From Rhodoferax sp. BAB1 (GTDB taxonomy: Bacteria > Pseudomonadota > Gammaproteobacteria > Burkholderiales > Burkholderiaceae_C), in assembly GCF_013334205.1 (NCBI RefSeq), contig NZ_CP054424.1, positions 2,686,001 to 2,750,000 of the forward strand: 64,000 bases of DNA, read 5' to 3'. The notes under the pieces were generated by a model. The model was not told the origin of the DNA and did not search any database. It worked only from the letters and a program-made list of their open reading frames with translations. Positions 1 through 10,161 of the stretch are shown one piece after another (within the stretch, counting starts at the first letter, position 1; every line of letters begins with the position of its first letter). Both the position numbers and the translations under genes were made by a program.

Positions 1-45
1 ATGAGCAGCGCCGACATGGGCCTGGCAACCACCAGCGTGCAATAA
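1..45 (+). CDS. 3' end of a gene cut by the window start
   Basis: Frame 1 is open from the first base to a TAA at 43-45, giving 14 residues ending TTSVQ. This could be the C-terminus of a gene that begins outside the window, but an open frame this short is weak evidence. No function can be assigned. Confidence 0.3.
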   Translation: MSSADMGLATTSVQ

Positions 46-119
46 ATCCCGAAGACATCCCCAGCGACACGACCCGCCTGCGCAGGCCCGCGCCAGGCCC
101 CTTCCTGACACCCACCACC

Positions 120-392
120 ATGAGCAGCCTCTCCGCATCCATCCTGAGCATCTACAAATTCCTGTGGAACCCGAACACTGGACAAAACCCGGAGCAGTCC
201 GGCATCTACCTGACCCGAAATGACCGGGGCCAGGAATGGTTGCGCTACTTCGATGCACGCCTCGACGACTGGTACATGAGCTGGGCCGAGATGCAGACGC
301 GGGTCGCGCAGGGCTCGCACCGCATCAGCGATGCGGAAATGGCGAACGAGGTCGTGGCCTGGGCCCGCCGCACACGGACCATGCATGCCTGA
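120..392 (+). CDS. Small hypothetical protein, 90 aa
   Basis: I do not recognise this protein. It is rich in Trp, Tyr and acidic residues, has no signal peptide or membrane segment, and looks like a small soluble cytoplasmic protein. It starts 74 bases after the preceding open frame and ends 30 bases before a chemoreceptor gene on the same strand, so it may be co-transcribed with it. No good ribosome binding site is visible before the ATG, and a later start is possible. Codon use resembles the neighbouring genes, which favours a real gene over chance. Confidence 0.5.
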   Translation: MSSLSASILSIYKFLWNPNTGQNPEQSGIYLTRNDRGQEWLRYFDARLDDWYMSWAEMQTRVAQGSHRISDAEMANEVVAWARRTRTMHA

Positions 393-422
393 GTCCCCAC
401 TGAACCCACGCAGGACAAACAC

Positions 423-2177
423 ATGAACAAGCTGAAAATCTCCACCCGCCTGACCCTCCTGATCGGCATCCTGTCCCTGCTGCTGGTCAGCATCGGCGGC
501 ATCGGCCTGATCGGCATCCGCAACTCGAACGCCGGGCTGCAGACCGTTTACGAAGACCGCACCATGCCCATGGGGCAGATCGCCGAAATCCAGGAAAAAC
601 TGCTGGAGAACCGGCTGGCCGTCGGCAACGCACTGCTCAACTCCACGCCCGAGGAAATCAAGCGGACCGGCGACATCCTGAACCGCAACATCACCGACAT
701 CACCCGGACCTGGGAGGCCTACATGGCCACCCGGCTGACCACCGAAGAGGCCGCGCTGGCCAAGCAGTTTGCCGCCGACCGCGCCAGGTTCGTGAACGAA
801 GGCCTCAAGCCCTTCCTCGCCGCGCTGGAAAGCTACGAAATGGAAACCGCGCGCGGCATCAACGAGAAGAACATCCGCCCCCTGTATGCGGATGTGCGCA
901 AAGGCATTGCCGCGCTGCTGCACCTGCAGCTCGATGAAGCGAAAAAGGAATACGGCGCCGCCCTGCAGCGTTACCAGACCATCCTGGTGGTCTCGATTTC
1001 CGCCATCGTCGCCGGCGTGCTGTTTGCCGTGCTGTTCGGCATGGCCCTGATCCGCGGCATCTCCCGCGCGCTGCAGAACGCCGTGGATGTGTCCGAAGCC
1101 GTCGCCCAGGGTGACCTGACCCGCAAGGTCGATACCAGCGGCAAGGACGAAGTCGCCAAGGTGTTACAGGCCCTGGCCGCCATGCAGAACAAGCTGGGGC
1201 AGATCGTCAGCACCGTGCGCCAGGGCTCCGAGTCCGTGGCCTCGGCCAGCACCCAGATTGCCCAGGGCAACCAGGACCTGAGCGGGCGCACCGAAAGCCA
1301 GGCCAGCGCGCTGGAAGAGACCGCCGCCTCGATGGAGGAGCTGGGCTCCACCGTCAAGCAGAACGCCGACAACGCCCGCCAGGCCAACCAGCTGGCGCAA
1401 AGCGCATCGACGGTGGCCGTGAAGGGCGGGGAAGTGGTCTCGCAGGTGGTCGACACCATGAAAGGCATCAACGACTCCAGCCGCAGGATCGCCGACATCA
1501 TCAACGTGATCGACGGCATCGCCTTCCAGACCAACATCCTGGCGCTCAACGCCGCCGTGGAAGCGGCCCGTGCCGGCGAGCAGGGCCGCGGTTTCGCGGT
1601 GGTGGCCGGTGAGGTGCGCAACCTGGCCAGCCGTTCGGCCGAAGCGGCCAAGGAGATCAAGCAGCTGATCACCGACAGCGTGACCCGTGTCGAACAGGGC
1701 ACGGCGCTGGTGGACCAGGCCGGCAACACCATGACCGAGGTGGTCACCTCGATCCGGCGCGTGACGGACATCATGGGCGAGATCAGTGCCGCGAGCTCCG
1801 AGCAGAGCGCCGGCGTGGCCCAGATCGGCGAGGCCGTGGTGCAGATGGACCAGGCCACGCAGCAGAACGCTGCCCTGGTGGAAGAGATGGCCGCGGCCGC
1901 CGCCAGCCTGAATGGCCAGGCGCAGGACCTGGTGCAGGCCGTCAGCGTCTTCAAGCTGGCCGGTGGTGGCAGCGGCAGCACCCGGCTCGTACCCATCGTG
2001 AGCCAGACCGCCACCCGCGCCCCCGGCTCCGACAGCAAGCCCTACGACGGCACCGAACGCCGCAGCCCCAACCGGGCAAAGAACGTGGAGCGCCTGCACC
2101 CCAGGGCCCAGACCGCCCAGGCAAGCCCTGCCCCGGCCACGCCAAAAACCGGCACCGACGACTGGGAAAGTTTCTAA
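423..2177 (+). CDS. Methyl-accepting chemotaxis protein with four-helix-bundle sensor
   Basis: Transmembrane chemoreceptor that controls CheA and hence flagellar motors. A first membrane helix lies at about residues 10-30, followed by a periplasmic helical region to about 185 of the 4HB_MCP type, a second membrane helix at about 188-210, a HAMP linker and a long cytoplasmic signalling coiled coil. The signalling tip is clear ([18 protein letters not shown]). The protein ends in DWESF, which matches the xWExF pentapeptide that tethers CheR and CheB in high-abundance receptors, so it may assist adaptation of its neighbours. An AGGA site precedes the ATG. The ligand is unknown. No cheA, cheW or cheY gene lies in the window. 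Confidence 0.93.
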   Translation: MNKLKISTRLTLLIGILSLLLVSIGGIGLIGIRNSNAGLQTVYEDRTMPMGQIAEIQEKLLENRLAVGNALLNSTPEEIKRTGDILNRNITDITRTWEAYMATRLTTEEAALAKQFAADRARFVNEGLKPFLAALESYEMETARGINEKNIRPLYADVRKGIAALLHLQLDEAKKEYGAALQRYQTILVVSISAIVAGVLFAVLFGMALIRGISRALQNAVDVSEAVAQGDLTRKVDTSGKDEVAKVLQALAAMQNKLGQIVSTVRQGSESVASASTQIAQGNQDLSGRTESQASALEETAASMEELGSTVKQNADNARQANQLAQSASTVAVKGGEVVSQVVDTMKGINDSSRRIADIINVIDGIAFQTNILALNAAVEAARAGEQGRGFAVVAGEVRNLASRSAEAAKEIKQLITDSVTRVEQGTALVDQAGNTMTEVVTSIRRVTDIMGEISAASSEQSAGVAQIGEAVVQMDQATQQNAALVEEMAAAAASLNGQAQDLVQAVSVFKLAGGGSGSTRLVPIVSQTATRAPGSDSKPYDGTERRSPNRAKNVERLHPRAQTAQASPAPATPKTGTDDWESF

Positions 2178-2252
2178 AACCGCCCGGCGACCCACGCCCC
2201 CGGTTTTCCGACGGGTGACCCGACCCTCAACACTGACGTACTTTTGCTCATC

Positions 2253-3860
2253 ATGTTCCAACTCAATTCACTTCCGATGGCCAGGCGCCTCGGCCTGCTG
2301 ATAGCCAGCGCCATCGCAGGCATAGGCATCCTGGTGGCCATCTTCATCGTTTCCGAGCGGACCATGCTGATGCAGGAGCGCCAGAACGCCGTGCGCAACA
2401 CGGTCGAAATCGCCCATGGACTCATCGTGCATTTCCACAAGCAGGCCAGCGATGGCAAGCTGAGCGAAGAAGCCGCCAAGGAACTGGCGCTGGCCAGCAT
2501 CAAGGCCCTGCGCTACAGCGGCGCGGAATATTTCTGGGTCAACGACATGCATCCGAAGATGGTGATGCACCCGATCCGCGCCGAGCTCGACGGCAAGGAC
2601 CTGAGCGAGAACAAGGACCCGACCGGCAAACACCTGTTCATCGAATTCGTCAAGACGGTAAAAGCCAGCGGCGCCGGTTTTGTCCCCTATATGTGGCCCA
2701 AGCCGGGCAGCGACAAGCCGGTGCAGAAGATCTCCTACGTCCAGGGTTTTGCGCCCTGGGGCTGGGTGGTCGGCTCCGGCGTCTACGTGGACACCGTGGA
2801 AACGGCCATCGTCCAGCGCAGCATCACCCTGGGTCTCAGTGCCCTGGTGCTGGCGGCCGTGCTGCTGGGCATCGGCCTGCTGATCACGCGCGGCATCCTG
2901 CGCCAGCTGGGCGGAGAGCCCAGCTACGCCAACATCATCACGCACCGCATGGCGCAGGGCGACATGACCGTGGACATCCGCCTCAAGAAGGGTGACGATG
3001 GCAGCCTGCTGCATGGCATCAAGACCCTGCGCGACAACATCTCCGGCATCGTGGACCAGGTGCGCAGGGGCTCGGAATCCGTGGCCACCGCCAGCAGCGA
3101 AATCGCCCAGGGCAATACCGACCTGTCGGCCCGCACCGAGAGCCAGGCCAGCGCACTGGAAGAGACCGCCGCCTCGATGGAGGAACTGGGCTCCACCGTG
3201 CGCCAGAACGCCGACAACGCCCGCCAGGCCAACCAGCTGGCCCAGAGCGCCAGCACCGTGGCCATCAAGGGTGGCGAGGTCGTGGCCCAGGTGGTGGACA
3301 CCATGAAGGGCATCAATGATTCGAGCAAGAAGATTGCCGACATCATCAGCGTGATCGACGGCATCGCCTTCCAGACCAACATCCTGGCCCTGAACGCCGC
3401 GGTGGAAGCGGCCCGGGCCGGCGAGCAGGGCCGCGGCTTTGCCGTGGTGGCCAGCGAGGTGCGCAACCTGGCCGGTCGTTCGGCCGAAGCCGCCAAGGAG
3501 ATCAAGACCCTCATCACCGACAGCGTGGAACGCGTGGGGCAGGGCACAGCCCTGGTGGACCAGGCCGGCAGCACCATGAATGAAGTCGTCGCCAGCATCC
3601 GCCGCGTGACCGACATCATGGGCGAGATCAGCGCGGCCAGCAGCGAGCAGAGCCAGGGTGTGGCGCAGATCGGCGAGGCGGTGACGCAGATGGACCAGGC
3701 CACGCAGCAGAATGCCGCGCTGGTGGAAGAGATGGCCGCGGCCGCCTCCAGCCTGAACAGCCAGGCGCAAGACCTGGTGCAGGCCGTCAGCGTGTTCCGC
3801 CTGGCCCAGACGGGCGATGCGGGCCATGGCGCCCCCTCACTGCTGCTGTCACATCACTGA
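2253..3860 (+). CDS. Methyl-accepting chemotaxis protein with single Cache sensor
   Basis: Chemoreceptor of 535 aa. A membrane helix at about residues 10-30 is followed by a periplasmic region to about 185 with the sCache_2 signature (EYFWVND, then a [10 protein letters not shown] stretch near its end), a second membrane helix, a HAMP domain and the MCP signalling domain. That domain is nearly identical to the preceding receptor's, indicating duplication with sensor swapping. It lacks the C-terminal pentapeptide of its neighbour and ends APSLLLSHH. An in-frame TTG nine bases upstream could extend it; ATG at 2253 is preferred as the usual codon. sCache_2 receptors often bind small carboxylates, but the ligand cannot be read here. 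Confidence 0.92.
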   Translation: MFQLNSLPMARRLGLLIASAIAGIGILVAIFIVSERTMLMQERQNAVRNTVEIAHGLIVHFHKQASDGKLSEEAAKELALASIKALRYSGAEYFWVNDMHPKMVMHPIRAELDGKDLSENKDPTGKHLFIEFVKTVKASGAGFVPYMWPKPGSDKPVQKISYVQGFAPWGWVVGSGVYVDTVETAIVQRSITLGLSALVLAAVLLGIGLLITRGILRQLGGEPSYANIITHRMAQGDMTVDIRLKKGDDGSLLHGIKTLRDNISGIVDQVRRGSESVATASSEIAQGNTDLSARTESQASALEETAASMEELGSTVRQNADNARQANQLAQSASTVAIKGGEVVAQVVDTMKGINDSSKKIADIISVIDGIAFQTNILALNAAVEAARAGEQGRGFAVVASEVRNLAGRSAEAAKEIKTLITDSVERVGQGTALVDQAGSTMNEVVASIRRVTDIMGEISAASSEQSQGVAQIGEAVTQMDQATQQNAALVEEMAAAASSLNSQAQDLVQAVSVFRLAQTGDAGHGAPSLLLSHH

Positions 3861-3872
3861 CACCGCCCTGCT

Positions 3873-3906
3873 CCCGCCGCGACGGATGCGACGCCGTCGC
3901 GGCGGG
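3873..3906. terminator. Strong GC hairpin between chemoreceptor genes
   Basis: Two perfectly complementary 12-base arms (3873-3884 and 3895-3906) enclose a 10-base loop, 12 bases after the second receptor stops. No T-run follows, so it may be a Rho-type terminator, an attenuator or an mRNA-stabilising stem rather than a classical intrinsic terminator. Confidence 0.5.
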
Positions 3907-3938
3907 GCCTCACCAGATACGGATCGTTCTCTCTCATC

Positions 3939-5579
3939 ATGCGCATCAACCTGCCGGTCACCCAACGCGAGTTCCCCTTCCCCCCCGACCAGACCCTGGT
4001 GTCCGTCACCGATCTGAAAGGGCGCATCACCTACTGCAACCAGGCCTTCATCGACATCAGCGGCTACAGCCGCGAAGAGCTGCTGGGCCAGCCGCACAAC
4101 CTCGTGCGCCACCCCGACATGCCGCAGGAGGCTTTTCGCGACCTGTGGGGCACCATCGAGTCCGGCCGCCCCTGGTCCGGCCTGGTGAAGAACCGGCGCA
4201 AGAACGGCGACCACTACTGGGTGCAGGCCAATGCCACCCCCATGCGCGATGGCGACCTCATCACCGGCTACCTCTCGGTGCGCTCCCATCCGGCACGCGC
4301 CGATGTGGAGGCGGCCGAACAGCTCTATGCCCTGATGCGCGAGGAAGCGCAGCGCGACCATCTGGTGCACGTGCTGCGGCACGGCCAGCTGCTGCGTCGC
4401 AACGCCTGGGGCCGGCTGCAGCGGCTGCTGCGCCCGGGCACCGAAGGCCAATTGCTGCTCATCCAGCTGCTGGCAGGGGCCGCGGTGCTGGGGCTGGCCG
4501 CCACCGGCCTGCCGGCCCTGCTGGTCTGGGGCGGCGCGGCGCTGGTGGCTGCCACCGGCTTCTGGCTGAGCCGTGCGCTCACCATCACCCCCCTGCACGC
4601 GCTGGTGCACGAAGCCAATACCCTGGCAGCGGGCGATCTGTCGCATGAGGTGCGTACCGGCGCCACGGGCCCGGTGGGTCAGCTGCAGCAGGCCCTGCGC
4701 CAGATGTCGGTCAACCTGCGCACCGTGGTGCAGGACGTGCGCAGCGAAATCGACCGTCTCAACCACGAGGCGCTGGAGATCGCCGCCGGCAACCAGCACC
4801 TGGCCGAACGCACCGAATCGCAGGCCAGCAGCCTGGTGCAGACCGCCGCCTCGATGGAGCAGATCAGCGGCACCGTGCAGCAGAGCGCCGACTCGGCCGC
4901 CCACGGCGCGCAGATGGCGCACGAGACCTCCTCGATCGCCGGGCGCAGCAACGAAGCCGTGCGCGCCGTGGCCCAGACCATGACCGAGATCACGGCCTCC
5001 TCGCAGCGCATCGGCGCCATCATCGAGCTGGTCGAGGGCGTGGCCTTCCAGACCAACCTGCTGGCGCTCAACGCCGCGGTGGAAGCCGCGCGCGCCGGCG
5101 AAGCCGGGCGTGGTTTTGCGGTGGTGGCCGGCGAAGTGCGCCTGCTGGCCCAGCGCACCACCACGGCGGCGCGGGAGATCCGCCAGCTGATCCAGGAATC
5201 CGGCACCCGGGTGGCCCAGGGCAGCACACGCACGCGCGAGGCCATGGCCCGCGTGCAGGAGGCCATCGAAGCGGTGGCCAAGGTCAGCACGGCGCTGGAC
5301 CAGATCAGCCTGGCCTCGGAAGAACAGAAGTCCGGCATCGCGCAGATCAGCGTCGCCGTAGTCCAGATGGACACGATCACGCAGCAGAACGCCGCGCTGG
5401 TGGAGCAGCTGGCCGTGGCCGCCCGAACGCTGCAGCAACAGGCCCAGGGCGTCAGCGACTCCATGCGGCTGTTCCGGCTGGTGCGCGGGGAGAAATCGCT
5501 GGCGCAGCAGGATGCGGTGACCCTGCGGCGCGAAAACCGCCTGGGGCTGAACCAGCCGGCCATCGCCATGGCCGCCTGA
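3939..5579 (+). CDS. Aer-like PAS chemoreceptor (energy taxis)
   Basis: A cytoplasmic PAS domain occupies about residues 10-115 and has the Aer-type signature ([13 protein letters not shown], then LVRHPDMP), a family that usually binds FAD and senses redox state. A hydrophobic stretch at about 165-210 forms a hairpin of two membrane helices with almost no periplasmic loop. HAMP and MCP signalling domains follow, with the tip [20 protein letters not shown]. There is no C-terminal CheR-binding pentapeptide. This fits a receptor that steers cells by internal energy status rather than by an external ligand. No strong ribosome binding site precedes the ATG. The 78-base gap upstream holds a strong hairpin. 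Confidence 0.9.
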   Translation: MRINLPVTQREFPFPPDQTLVSVTDLKGRITYCNQAFIDISGYSREELLGQPHNLVRHPDMPQEAFRDLWGTIESGRPWSGLVKNRRKNGDHYWVQANATPMRDGDLITGYLSVRSHPARADVEAAEQLYALMREEAQRDHLVHVLRHGQLLRRNAWGRLQRLLRPGTEGQLLLIQLLAGAAVLGLAATGLPALLVWGGAALVAATGFWLSRALTITPLHALVHEANTLAAGDLSHEVRTGATGPVGQLQQALRQMSVNLRTVVQDVRSEIDRLNHEALEIAAGNQHLAERTESQASSLVQTAASMEQISGTVQQSADSAAHGAQMAHETSSIAGRSNEAVRAVAQTMTEITASSQRIGAIIELVEGVAFQTNLLALNAAVEAARAGEAGRGFAVVAGEVRLLAQRTTTAAREIRQLIQESGTRVAQGSTRTREAMARVQEAIEAVAKVSTALDQISLASEEQKSGIAQISVAVVQMDTITQQNAALVEQLAVAARTLQQQAQGVSDSMRLFRLVRGEKSLAQQDAVTLRRENRLGLNQPAIAMAA

Positions 5580-5653
5580 GGGCGCCCCATACCGATCGCA
5601 TCTATAGAATCGATCAAATCGCAATCGCCCCCAGACCCTGAGCGAACTCTTGC

Positions 5654-6220
5654 ATGAACGACGATTTCAAGAACAAGCCCTACCTGGCACCGAACGAAGT
5701 GGCCCAGTGGATGATGGTGTCGCCCGTCACGGTGCGCGGCTGGGCCCAAAAAGGCCTGCTGCAGGCCGAGGTGACGCCGGGCGGGCACCGGCGCTTCCGC
5801 CGCGAGGAAGTGGAGCGCTTTGCAAGACTGTGGAACCCGGCGGGCAACAAGGGGCCGCTGCGCGTGCTGATCGTCGACGATGACCGTGCCGTGCTGGGTT
5901 TCCTCAAGGAATTGCTCGAAGGCGGTGACTACCCGGTGCAGGTGGAGATTGCCGAGCACGGCTTCGAGGCCGGCCGCAAGGTGCACGTCTTCCAGCCCGA
6001 TGTGGTGCTGCTGGACCTGATGATGCCCGGCCTGCGCGGTACCGAGGTCTGCCGGCAGATCAAGCAGATCCCCGGACATTCTGATGTGCGTGTGATCGCG
6101 ATGAGCGGCTACCTCACCCCGGAGAACGAGGCCGAACTGCTGGCCGCCGGGGCGGAAGTCTGCCTGGCCAAGCCCATCGACACGACCCGGCTGCTGAAGC
6201 TGCTCGGACTCGAGGACTGA
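5654..6220 (+). CDS. MerR/excisionase-like HTH fused to response-regulator receiver
   Basis: Residues 8-55 form a winged helix-turn-helix of the BldC/excisionase/MerR type (LAPNEVAQWMMVSPVTVRGW, then GGHRRFRREEVERF). Residues 68-188 form a receiver with acidic pocket VDDD, phospho-acceptor Asp121 in LLDLMMPG, and a switch Lys in LAKPID. The DNA-binding part before the receiver is the reverse of the usual response-regulator order. It lies 14 bases before a hybrid kinase on the same strand, so it is probably a partner or target of that kinase. It may bind DNA or act as a phosphorelay intermediate. Target genes are unknown. Confidence 0.88.
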   Translation: MNDDFKNKPYLAPNEVAQWMMVSPVTVRGWAQKGLLQAEVTPGGHRRFRREEVERFARLWNPAGNKGPLRVLIVDDDRAVLGFLKELLEGGDYPVQVEIAEHGFEAGRKVHVFQPDVVLLDLMMPGLRGTEVCRQIKQIPGHSDVRVIAMSGYLTPENEAELLAAGAEVCLAKPIDTTRLLKLLGLED

Positions 6221-6234
6221 AAGGCGGGCACGGT

Positions 6235-9012
6235 ATGCTGCCGCAGCACACCATGAAACCCGCCCTGCCCCTGCCCGACTCGCGCCAATCGCTGCTGCTG
6301 AACCAACAGCTGCTGCTGGTGGTCATCTGCACGGTGCTGGCCGCCGTGTCCATGCTGCTGCCGCTGCACACCGTGCAGCTGCCGCACCGCTACTACCTGC
6401 CCCTGCACACGGCGCTGGAATTCGTAGCGATCGCCGCCGCCTTCCTGGTGTTTGCCACGGTCTGGCACACCCGCACACGGGAGCGCTCGTCCTCGCTGCT
6501 GTTCATCGCAGTGGCGCTGTTTGCCGCCGGCTGGCTCGATTTCTTCCATGCCCTGTCCTACAAGGGCATGCCGGAGCTGATCACGCCCGCCTCGGTTGAA
6601 AAAGGCATTGCCTTCTGGCTGGCCGCACGCCTCATCGTGGCCGTGACGCTGCTGGCGGTCAGCCTGCTGCCGCGCCTGCCCGCTCCGACGAAGCGCCTGC
6701 GCCTGGGCGTACTGGCCGCCTACACTGCGCTGAACCTGCTGATCATCTGGGTGGTGCTCTTCCACGAGGCGGACCTGCCGCGCACCTATCTCGAAGGCTC
6801 GGGGCTGACGCCGCTCAAGCGCTGGCTGGAGTGGCTGATCACCGGCCTGCTGGCGCTGGCCGCCTGGCGCTACTACTGGCTGGCCCGCCGCTCGCAGGAC
6901 GAGTTCCTGCCCCTGATCTTCGGTGCAGCGGCGGTCGCGGGTCTGAGCGAGCTCTTCCTGGCGAACTACGAGGTGGTCAGCGATGCGCTCAACCTGCTGG
7001 GCCATCTGTACAAGTTTGTCTGCTACGGCCTGATCTACCGCGCCATGTTCGTGGTCAGCGTGCGCCGCCCCTACCAGGAACTGGCGCAGCAGACCGCCAC
7101 GCTGCAGCAGGCCAACGAGACCCTGCGCACCCAGTCGCTGGCGCTGGCGTCCATCACCTCCCCCGTGCTCGTGACCGACCTGAACGGCCGCATCAGCTGG
7201 CGCAACCGCGCCTCGATCGAGCTCACCGGAGCCTTGCCGCCGGAACAGCCGCTCTCGCTGTTTGCCGCGCCCATCACACCCGATGCGGCGCAGGCCGAGG
7301 ACATGCGCCAGACGCTGCAGACGGGCCAGATCTGGCGCGGTCTCGTGCACTCAAGCGACGGGCATGGAAACCAGGTGGTGCTCAACCGTACGGCAACACC
7401 CTTGCGCAATGAAGGCGGCGAGATCATCGGTTATGTCTCGGTCGCCGCAAACATCACCGGGCAGAGCCGCGCCGAGCAGCGACAGCGCCGGGTGCTGGAA
7501 ACGGCGATCGACGGCTTCTGGGTGGCCGACGACGAAGGCCGGTTGCTGGAGGTGAATGACGCCTTCGTGCGCATGTCCGGCTATTCCGCCCAGGAACTGC
7601 TCGGCAAGCGCATCCCGCAAATGGATGCCGTCGAGGACCCGGCGCTGGCAAGCCAGCGCCTGGCACATACCCGCCAGGTCGGACGGGCGCAGTTCATGAC
7701 GCGACTGCGGCACAAGGACGGACACCCCCTGGCCGTCGAGATCTCCGCCACCTGGGACGCGCAGGCGAATTGCTACTACGTCTTCACGCGCGATCGTTCG
7801 GAGCGCGAACAGTCGGAGGCGGTCCAGCAGGACCTGGAGCGGCAATTGCAGCAGTCGCAGAAGGTGCAGGCCCTGGGCCAGCTGACCGGCGGCGTGGCCC
7901 ATGACTTCAACAACATCCTGGCGGCCATCCTGGGCTATTCCAACCTGGCGCTGAGCCGCTTCGTGCCCGACAAGCAGGGCAAGCTGGCCAGCTACCTGCG
8001 CGAGGTGATCCTGGCCAGCGAACGGGCGCGCGACCTGATCGCCAAGATGCTCAGCTTCACCCGCAACCAGCCCAGCACCGGCACCGGCGTGATCTCGCCC
8101 GCGGCGGTGATCGAGGAAGTGGTGGCCATGCTGCGGCCCTCCATCCCCGCCAGCATCGAACTGCGCGTGCGGATCGACGCGCAGCAGAGCATCCGCATGG
8201 ATCCGGGCGAACTCAACCAGGTGCTGGTGAACCTGCTGATCAATGCGCGCGACGCCATCGACGACCACGGCGTGATCGACATCAGCCTGCACCCGGTCGA
8301 GATGGACGGCCAGATCTGCGCCATCAGCCAGCAGCGCCTGAGCGGCCCCTACCTGGCGCTCGATGTCGGCGACAGCGGCAGCGGCATCGCGCCTGAGCAC
8401 CTGCCCCGCCTGTTCGACCCCTTCTTCACCACCAAGGACGTGGGCAAGGGCACCGGCCTGGGCCTGTCCGTGGTGCACGGCATCCTGCGCCGCTCGGACG
8501 CGCACGTGGTGGTGGAGTCCACGCCCGGCAACGGCAGCCTGTTCCGCCTGCTCTTCCCCATCGCAACGCCCTCAGCCGATTCGCTGAGCCCGCCCGTGGA
8601 GCCGCCGCTGGTGCCGGCCGGCACCGGCCAGCGGGTCTGGGTGGTGGACGACGACGCAGCGGTGGCCCGCTACCTGGGCGAACTGCTGGTCGACTGGGGC
8701 TACCGCGCGCGCATCTTCAAGGACCCGGCCGAAGCCCTGGCCGCACTGGAGGCCGCCCCGGACCAGATCGACCTGCTGATCACGGACCAGACCATGCCCG
8801 GCATGAACGGCTTGCAGCTCGCCCTGCTGGCCCGCCACTTCAAGCCGGGACTGCCGGTGATGCTGTGCTCGGGCTTCCCCGACGCCATCCAGGCCGATGA
8901 AGCGCACCAGCAGGGCATACGGCATGTCTTCAGCAAACCCATCCCTGTGCAGGAACTCGTGCGAGCCCTGGCATATGAACTGGGACCGCAAGGCCGGGGA
9001 CCGGCCGGCTGA
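6235..9012 (+). CDS. Hybrid sensor histidine kinase, MASE3-PAS-PAS-HisKA-HATPase-REC
   Basis: Membrane sensor kinase of 925 aa. Residues 20-280 hold about seven to eight membrane helices with the MASE3-like motif FFHALSYKGMPE. Two PAS domains follow at roughly 295-410 and 420-525. The HisKA box carries His556 (GGVAHDFNNIL), then comes an ATPase domain with N-box NLLINARDAI and GTGLGLSVVHGI, and a C-terminal receiver with Asp851 (ITDQTMPG). The H-box type is that of hybrid kinases which often signal through a separate receiver, here probably the HTH-receiver protein 14 bases upstream. ATG at 6253 is an alternative start. The input signal is unknown. The gene converges on urtE with a 15-base gap. 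Confidence 0.9.
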   Translation: MLPQHTMKPALPLPDSRQSLLLNQQLLLVVICTVLAAVSMLLPLHTVQLPHRYYLPLHTALEFVAIAAAFLVFATVWHTRTRERSSSLLFIAVALFAAGWLDFFHALSYKGMPELITPASVEKGIAFWLAARLIVAVTLLAVSLLPRLPAPTKRLRLGVLAAYTALNLLIIWVVLFHEADLPRTYLEGSGLTPLKRWLEWLITGLLALAAWRYYWLARRSQDEFLPLIFGAAAVAGLSELFLANYEVVSDALNLLGHLYKFVCYGLIYRAMFVVSVRRPYQELAQQTATLQQANETLRTQSLALASITSPVLVTDLNGRISWRNRASIELTGALPPEQPLSLFAAPITPDAAQAEDMRQTLQTGQIWRGLVHSSDGHGNQVVLNRTATPLRNEGGEIIGYVSVAANITGQSRAEQRQRRVLETAIDGFWVADDEGRLLEVNDAFVRMSGYSAQELLGKRIPQMDAVEDPALASQRLAHTRQVGRAQFMTRLRHKDGHPLAVEISATWDAQANCYYVFTRDRSEREQSEAVQQDLERQLQQSQKVQALGQLTGGVAHDFNNILAAILGYSNLALSRFVPDKQGKLASYLREVILASERARDLIAKMLSFTRNQPSTGTGVISPAAVIEEVVAMLRPSIPASIELRVRIDAQQSIRMDPGELNQVLVNLLINARDAIDDHGVIDISLHPVEMDGQICAISQQRLSGPYLALDVGDSGSGIAPEHLPRLFDPFFTTKDVGKGTGLGLSVVHGILRRSDAHVVVESTPGNGSLFRLLFPIATPSADSLSPPVEPPLVPAGTGQRVWVVDDDAAVARYLGELLVDWGYRARIFKDPAEALAALEAAPDQIDLLITDQTMPGMNGLQLALLARHFKPGLPVMLCSGFPDAIQADEAHQQGIRHVFSKPIPVQELVRALAYELGPQGRGPAG

Positions 9013-9027
9013 AACGCCGGCGGTCGC

Positions 9028-9720
9028 TCAGATCGCCACCAGCTTGCGCACGCCGTCGGCTTCCATGCTCTTGCCCTGGCCGGCGGCGATCACGGCGCCG
9101 CGCTCCATCACCACGTACTCGTCGGCCAGCTCCTGCGCGAAGTCGTAGTACTGCTCCACCAGCAGGATGGCCATGTCGCCGCGGTCGGCCAGCATGCGGA
9201 TCACGCGGCCGATGTCCTTGATGATGCTGGGCTGGATGCCCTCGGTGGGCTCGTCCAGCACCAGCAGCTTCGGGCCGGCCGCCAGCGCACGCGCAATCGC
9301 CAGCTGCTGCTGCTGCCCGCCCGACAGGTCACCGCCGCGGCGACCCAGCATCTGCTTGAGCACGGGGAACAGCTCATACAGCTCGGCGGGGATCGGCGTG
9401 CCGCCCGGCTTGCTGGCCAGGCCCATGCGCAGGTTCTCTTCCACCGTCAGGCGCGCAAAGATCTCGCGGCCCTGGGGCACGAAGCCGATGCCGGCCCGGG
9501 CGCGCTGGTAAGGCGTGTCCTTCTGGATGGCCCGGCCTTCGAACTCGATGGTGCCGCTCTTGATGGGAACCAGGCCCATGAGGGACTTGAGCAACGTGGT
9601 CTTGCCCACGCCGTTGCGGCCGAGGACCACGGTGACCTTGCCCAATTCGGCCTGGAGGCTGACGTCGCGCAGGATGTGGGAGCCGCCGTAATACTGGTTG
9701 ATGTTTTTGACATTCAGCAT
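9028..9720 (-). CDS. urtE: Urea ABC transporter ATP-binding subunit UrtE
   Basis: One of the two ATPases that energise urea import. Walker A (GRNGVGKTT), signature (LSGGQQQQLAIARAL) and Walker B (LLVLDEPTEGIQPS) are all present; the EGIQPS continuation is typical of UrtE. The start was placed at MLNVKNINQYYGG, the usual UrtE N-terminus, 10 codons inside the longer open frame. It is the last gene of urtABCDE, but is separated from urtD by 610 bases holding an inverted-repeat element. Its expression may therefore depend on read-through or on a promoter of its own, which is unusual for this normally tight pair. Confidence 0.96.
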   Translation of the reverse strand: MLNVKNINQYYGGSHILRDVSLQAELGKVTVVLGRNGVGKTTLLKSLMGLVPIKSGTIEFEGRAIQKDTPYQRARAGIGFVPQGREIFARLTVEENLRMGLASKPGGTPIPAELYELFPVLKQMLGRRGGDLSGGQQQQLAIARALAAGPKLLVLDEPTEGIQPSIIKDIGRVIRMLADRGDMAILLVEQYYDFAQELADEYVVMERGAVIAAGQGKSMEADGVRKLVAI

Positions 9721-10007
9721 GTCTAGCTTTCTTTTTTCTGGCTGCACCACGGCTTGGATGCATTGCCGGGATGTGCGCCCGGCTGCGCACTCACTTTCTC
9801 TTGCTTCGCCAAGAGAATGTAAGCAAAGAGAAGGCGAGCCGAAGTCAGGGCCCCTGCGGGGTACCTTGCGCTGCTCGCACCGGGCGGGGTCGGGCTAAAC
9901 TCGCTGCGCTCAAACAACGCCCGCCCTGATCCGCCCGCTGCTGCGCTGCTCAGCCCTGCCACACGGCGTGGGGGTCCGAACAGCCGGGAACCCAACAGCC
10001 GAACCCC

Positions 10008-10035
10008 ACAAGGACGCGCCATGGCGCGTCCTTGT
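10008..10035. repeat. 28-base perfect palindrome
   Basis: The sequence reads identically on both strands, with centre GCGCCATGGCGC between 10021 and 10022. It lies near the middle of the urtD-urtE element and would extrude as a loopless hairpin or cruciform. It may be a protein-binding site or the recognition feature of the element. Confidence 0.8.
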
Positions 10036-10091
10036 TGTCTTGGTATCTGGTCTCCGGTCCCCCATTGCCGTGAGAGGAGGCGAGTAGCGCA

Positions 10092-10161
10092 GGCCAGGGC
10101 GGAAAAAGAAGTGCAGATGTCTGAGCCCGCAGGGCGAGTTTCTGCACTTCCCGCCCTGGCC
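10092..10161. repeat. Long interrupted hairpin inside the urtD-urtE element
   Basis: Outer arms GGCCAGGGCGG (10092-10102) and its complement (10151-10161) enclose a second pair, GAAGTGCAGA and TCTGCACTTC, around a loop of about 23 bases. In RNA this would be a stable structure and could terminate or process the urtD-urtE transcript. Confidence 0.75.

Noticed and set aside
1164..2261. Open frame of 365 codons antisense to the first chemoreceptor
   Set aside because: Composition-driven shadow; no recognisable domain and no ribosome binding site.
3849..5624. Long open frame of 591 codons on the minus strand opposite the Aer-like receptor
   Set aside because: Its translation is Gly-, His- and Arg-rich with no family resemblance, as expected antisense to a high-G+C gene; the plus-strand receptor is clear.
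10008..10161. Palindromes between urtD and urtE considered as a CRISPR array
   Set aside because: There are no direct repeats with regular spacers; the symmetry is inverted and single-copy.
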